Origin: Cololabis saira
Taxonomy: Eukaryota; Chordata; Actinopteri; Beloniformes; Belonidae
Assembly: GCF_033807715.1 (NCBI RefSeq)
Contig: NC_084609.1
Span: 33,723,350 to 33,787,349 of the forward strand
DNA: 64,000 nucleotides
Direction: 5' to 3'
Part shown: in pieces, positions 60,083 through 64,000 of the stretch
Numbering within the stretch: the stretch's first letter is position 1
Layout: the number at the start of each line of letters is the position of its first letter
Notes under the pieces: model-generated
What the model saw: the letters and a program-made list of their open reading frames with translations, nothing else
Database searches by the model: none
What the model was told of the DNA's origin: nothing
Made by a program: the position numbers and the translations under genes

Positions 60083-60175
60083 GGTGTAACGATACACTAA
60101 TCTCACGATACGCTACGATACACGATATTGAGGTCACGATAACGATACGATATTATAGCAGTATTTTTTTAACAA
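60083..60175 (+). mobile_element. Terminal fragment of a DNA transposon
   Basis: 'taggggtgtaacgatacact' and 'acgatacgctacgatacacg' resemble a terminus common in fish hAT-like elements; the other end is not found. 60176-61333 has no recognised feature. Confidence 0.4.
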
Positions 60176-61333
60176 CCTTGAATGAGGAACATATGACTGG
60201 AAAAAATTGGTCTTTTATTTGAAAGACACAAAATACAAAACAATACTGTACATTTGCCCTATTGTTACAGTTTGTAATGCTTTATAACTGTTTAAGTTTT
60301 AAAGAGAAAGCCAGGCCAACCATTTTCCACAAACTGAACTAAAAGTAAATGTCAGGTTTGCATTATGCATCTTCAGTTTCATACAATACAAATATTTTGC
60401 CACAAACTGAATAGTTTCTCTCATGTATGATTTGACTTTTTTCTTTTCCAGAAATTTAACAACTAAAATTAAATAAATAAATAAAAGTAAATAAATACAT
60501 ACAACTTTACATCATAAAAAAGATTGATTCATGCTCACCTTATAAGTGTAAGAGGAGATTTATTTTTGTTAAGAAGGTTATTTTGGTAATTCAGGGTTCA
60601 TTATTTTATAAATCTATTCTTTATATTCTGATGTAAATCAGGGACTAGTTTATCTGTAGTGATTAGTCTGTTTTAGATTGGGCGGAGTGATACTCCACAG
60701 TACGGCACTAGCTGCTGCCTTTAGCTGAGAAAGCAAGACACTAGGAAAGAGGAGGGAAGAAAAAACATCTTTCTTGAATTCAGATATTTTTTGAGGATTG
60801 ACCTGACTGTTTGGGCATGGGAATTGATTCCCCAACAGCTCGTATTTGCCTGAGTGCTGAAGCTTTCAGAATCATAGTTCAACAGACTGCTATTACTTCA
60901 CATCAAATGTAATATTGCGTGCTATGCTGACATGTCCTGTTACTGTTGTTTATTCATACCCTTAAATAATACCATCATTAGGTGGATGGATATCATTTTA
61001 ACATGTCACGTGCAGTTGTTTTTACAACTTGAGGTTGCATTTCCTTAGGTTGTAGTTATAAGTAGCCATTGCCTGCAGGAGATAAGAAACTATGGGGCCT
61101 TTTTTGGGAAAACAAAATGAAGAGCACTTTCTTCCGTGACTCTAGAAGTATAGGTCCATCATCTACATTCTACGCTTTTCTGCGTGGACTTGTTTCTTCT
61201 GCTCTTTGTATTTATGTGTGTTGCGGTAGCAAGTTTCTCAGAGGTTATGGCTTCAACTACTGCTGAGAATGAGAAGAATGTTTTAAAAAAGAAAAGAGAG
61301 TGAAAATAGGTCCAGTAATGATTACCATATAGT

Positions 61334-61558
61334 CAGTACTCGAGTTGTAAAATAAATCAGGGGGGATGGTGGATTTTATCATATGGGGACAGATAATTTG
61401 TGCTGATTACAAATAATATAATATATTACAAATAATAGCACTGACCAAAACAGCTGCAGAAATACTGCAGGAATGACATAGCAGTAGTTAAATGCAGCCT
61501 TCTGTAAGCTTTAAATATCCACTGGGCTTACATCAAATACATCAAAACACAACAATAA
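61334..61558 (+). mobile_element. hAT-type MITE left part (same family as 17569-18693)
   Basis: Begins CAGTACTCGAGTTGTAAAAT and matches 17569-17793 almost base for base. It then stops where a (TCAAA)n LINE-type tail ('ctttatttatatagcactt', 61559-61650) begins, so the right part and the minisatellite are absent. Confidence 0.88.
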
Positions 61559-61810
61559 ATCAAATCAAATCAAATCAAACTTTATTTATATAGCACTTCT
61601 CATACAAATAATGCAACACAAATGGCTTAACAAAAAACAAATAAACATAAAACTTATTAATCCCCTTTTGCATTAATTAGAATTGCAGCCATCTTGAATG
61701 CCACATGTTTTCTGTAAAGTTTTTGAGATAAAGCCTCAAAATATGATGACTGAGTTTTGGTCCTTTTTCATGTGAAGTTACCACAGACATTATAAAAATT
61801 AATAAAGACC

Positions 61811-63118
61811 TGGGGCCTTATTTAAAATGGAGTGCGTAGGATTCATACTAAAAGTGCACGTACACCCAAAAGCCGAAAATGGCGGGCGCAAAAAAAGATC
61901 CGGATCTATAAAACCGCGTGCACACACTTTTGCACGCAATGTTCGCACAGTCCAGCTGGAAGGTTGCGCAGGTGAATCCGCCTCATATCCCGCCCTCTCC
62001 ACGCCCATAAATGCATATAAATGAGCCAACTGAGCATGCGCAGTGGCTTCCTGCAGCCTGTTTGGCATCAGAATGAATGAGAGGGTGTCCAGCACGTGAC
62101 ACTGACTTTCACAGAGACCTCGATGTTGTAGATGATGTGGAGGACAGGAAAACCACATTATTTGGTGGTCACAGTAAAAGTTAGAATAAGTATATAAATA
62201 GTATACAATAAAATAAAGCGAGTGAGTGGCAGCACGCCGTTGCTGCGCTAAACGCCGTGAGTTCCCCGGCGCAACAGGGGGACACACGTCCCCCCGTCTT
62301 TTCAAAATCATGTTTTTTTTCCCCTTACTTTTTACAGTTTAAAAACTAACGGTAGGCTCAGCCTTAAATTGCAAATTATCAAAACACTGTATGAAAGCGA
62401 TACGAAAACGGCCCCGCAGCCCCGCTTCACCCCCCGCTCCCCCTCCTCCCTCCCGTCTCCCCTCAGAGCTGCTCAGGGCGGGTTTATGGTTCGGCGTCAC
62501 CAACGCAGAGCCTACGGCGTAGGTGCGCGTCGCCGCGTACCCTACGCCGTAGGCTCTGCGTCGTTTTAACGCGGGACCCTAATTTAGGCACCATACACCC
62601 GCACCTAAAGGTTTCACGCACGCGCAAAACTCATATATATGAAAAAAAAATCTGAGTCCCTTTAGGGGCTTCGTGGGGCTCCCTAAACGCAGCCCCTCAT
62701 TTGTTCTGTCCTAAAGCGGTGGGTGTGAGGAGGTTCCCCGCGTGTCACCGCGGCTGCAGCTCCAGCAGCAGCAGAGTCCTGACTGACTGAGCTTCACACA
62801 CAGAGGGACACGATCAGCGCTATTTTATTTTATTTTATTATTTTATTATTTTATTATTTTAAGTCTGATATATGTTGTGATATGTGATGACATTATTAAG
62901 AGTATGACATGAATCTGGCTTCATTTCACCACCTCACAGCCTGCGTCGCCAGTTCCCTGTGTCAGTAAATTCTTACGGGAGGGTCCGAGTTGCCGTAAAG
63001 ATACGCTGATTTTTCGGTTAGTTTTTTCTTTTTAGATCCGAGGCTTTGCGTAGAAGGTGGCTTCCGCAACTTTCAGGCGCTTTTTCTGCGCAAGCAAGCT
63101 TTATAGATGAGGCCCCTG
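61811..63118. mobile_element. TIR element with GGGGCCT(T/C)AT ends
   Basis: Left 'ggggccttatttaaaat', right 'ctttatagatgaggcccc'. Interior includes a foldback (62485-62580), GC-rich stretches and a (TTTTA)n run. No intact gene; the minus-strand open frame at 61799-62311 has no domain that I recognise. A fragment of the same family lies at 11376-11478. Confidence 0.68.
62485..62580. repeat. Foldback repeat, second copy
   Basis: 'cgcagagcctacggcgtagg' against 'cctacgccgtaggctctgcg': a perfect 20-bp inverted pair with further partial pairing outside. Same family as 53759-53876. Confidence 0.9.
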
Positions 63119-63168
63119 GCAAGGTTTTAAAGTTGCTATATGAATTTAAACAAGTAGTATTTGAGATT

Positions 63169-63310
<142 letters not shown>

Positions 63311-63349
63311 ACATTCTGCATGAGAAGAATCTTTCAACTCAAATGGCAT

Positions 63350-63788
63350 TGTCACAGTTTTGAGTTTGTCACAGTTTTGAGTTTTTCATGGTTTTGAGTT
63401 TTTCACAGTTTTGAGTTTTTCACAGTTTTGAGTTTGTCATGGTTTTGAGTTGGTCACGGTTTTGTTTTTTTTCACAGTTTTGGTTATTTATGTTCCCTTT
63501 TTATTTGAAAAACCCGGGGTCCTTGTGTTTAAGTTATGTTTTGACTTCCCCTCCCATCTGCTCTGATCCTGTGCACCTGTGTCTTGTCAAGCCTTTTGTG
63601 TGTATCTTGTGGGGTCTTGCTGGTCCGTACTGTTCCTCTGTGTGACACGAGAGCTTGATCTGCCACGTGTGACGTCATGTTTTGGGGATTTTTGTAGATC
63701 CTGCTCAGTAGTGCTTTTTTTTAAAGTTAATAAATTACTGTTTTTTGGAACTCCTGCATCTGAGTTCAACTCAACCACAACCTTGACA
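63350..63788 (+). mobile_element. Solo LTR
   Basis: Perfect 5-bp duplication ggcat (63345-63349, 63789-63793), begins TGTCACAG and ends CCTTGACA. It shares 'cctgctcag(t/c)agtgctttt', 'tggaactcctgc' and 'cacctgtgtctt(g/c)t' blocks with the LTR at 32725-33045. The first 120 bp are an 18-19-bp tandem ('cacagttttgagttttt', seven copies). A solo LTR is what LTR-LTR recombination leaves. Confidence 0.9.
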
Positions 63789-64000
63789 GGCATAATATTT
63801 TGACCAGTTAGCAATACATCACAATCTTTGATTTTCAGTATCTCAAAACTACTCTTTATTTATCAACTTAGATTCTCAGCAACAAAGAACCATCGGGCAA
63901 ATTCAGCAAATAATATAGGAATCATTATTGTTAATGAGCTAGATGGTCGAGACATGCAGTATTTGGATTATGCTCTTTTTCATAAGAAGGAAAGGTCCAT

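Overview
The window looks like nuclear DNA of a teleost fish. It holds the 3' end of one gene and the 5' part of the next, both on the + strand: scube1 (last three coding exons, 767-4363) and mpped1 (three of its coding exons, 37507-59291; it continues beyond the right edge). SCUBE1 and MPPED1 are also neighbours on human chromosome 22q13, which supports both calls. I cannot name the species.

Layout. 1-4363: scube1 exons. The intron at 920-4002 is filled by a Tc1/mariner MITE that was later hit by a TTAA-targeting (piggyBac-type) MITE carrying a giant TTCC tract and by a full-length but broken Tc1 transposon. 4364 to about 9340: probable long scube1 3' UTR with one hAT MITE. 9600-28680: intergenic, almost wholly nested mobile elements: RTE-type LINE, L1-type LINEs, a Myb/SANT-encoding PIF/Harbinger-like element, a second TTCC-bearing MITE, a hAT MITE with a 13-copy minisatellite, and a 4.3 kb hAT element with elements inside it. 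28680-29075: GC-rich candidate first non-coding exon of mpped1. 29076-37301: first intron, with a second L1 carrying an LTR-type insertion, and a complete miniature LTR retrotransposon (TRIM) about 120 bp before the coding exon. 37302-59291: mpped1 exons separated by introns full of a composite AGGGCCCGAGC repeat family, a decayed pogo/Tigger transposon, two RTE insertions and several MITEs. 59292-64000: intron with a TIR element and a solo LTR.

The host genes: SCUBE1 is a secreted or cell-surface CUB/EGF protein; MPPED1 is a class III metallophosphoesterase-domain protein. No operon-like cooperation is implied. The most informative content is the transposon archaeology: fourteen insertions have target-site duplications readable by eye (4-12 bp, allowing one mismatch in two cases) and five more have the TA pair expected of Tc1/pogo elements, so much of the order of insertion can be fixed. 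Three themes stand out: DNA transposons that carry large tandem arrays; RTE LINE copies that repeatedly expanded the same coding tandem repeats; and an exact 50-bp inverted templated insertion inside a Tc1 transposase gene. I see no CRISPR array, bacterial operon, rRNA or functional tRNA gene.
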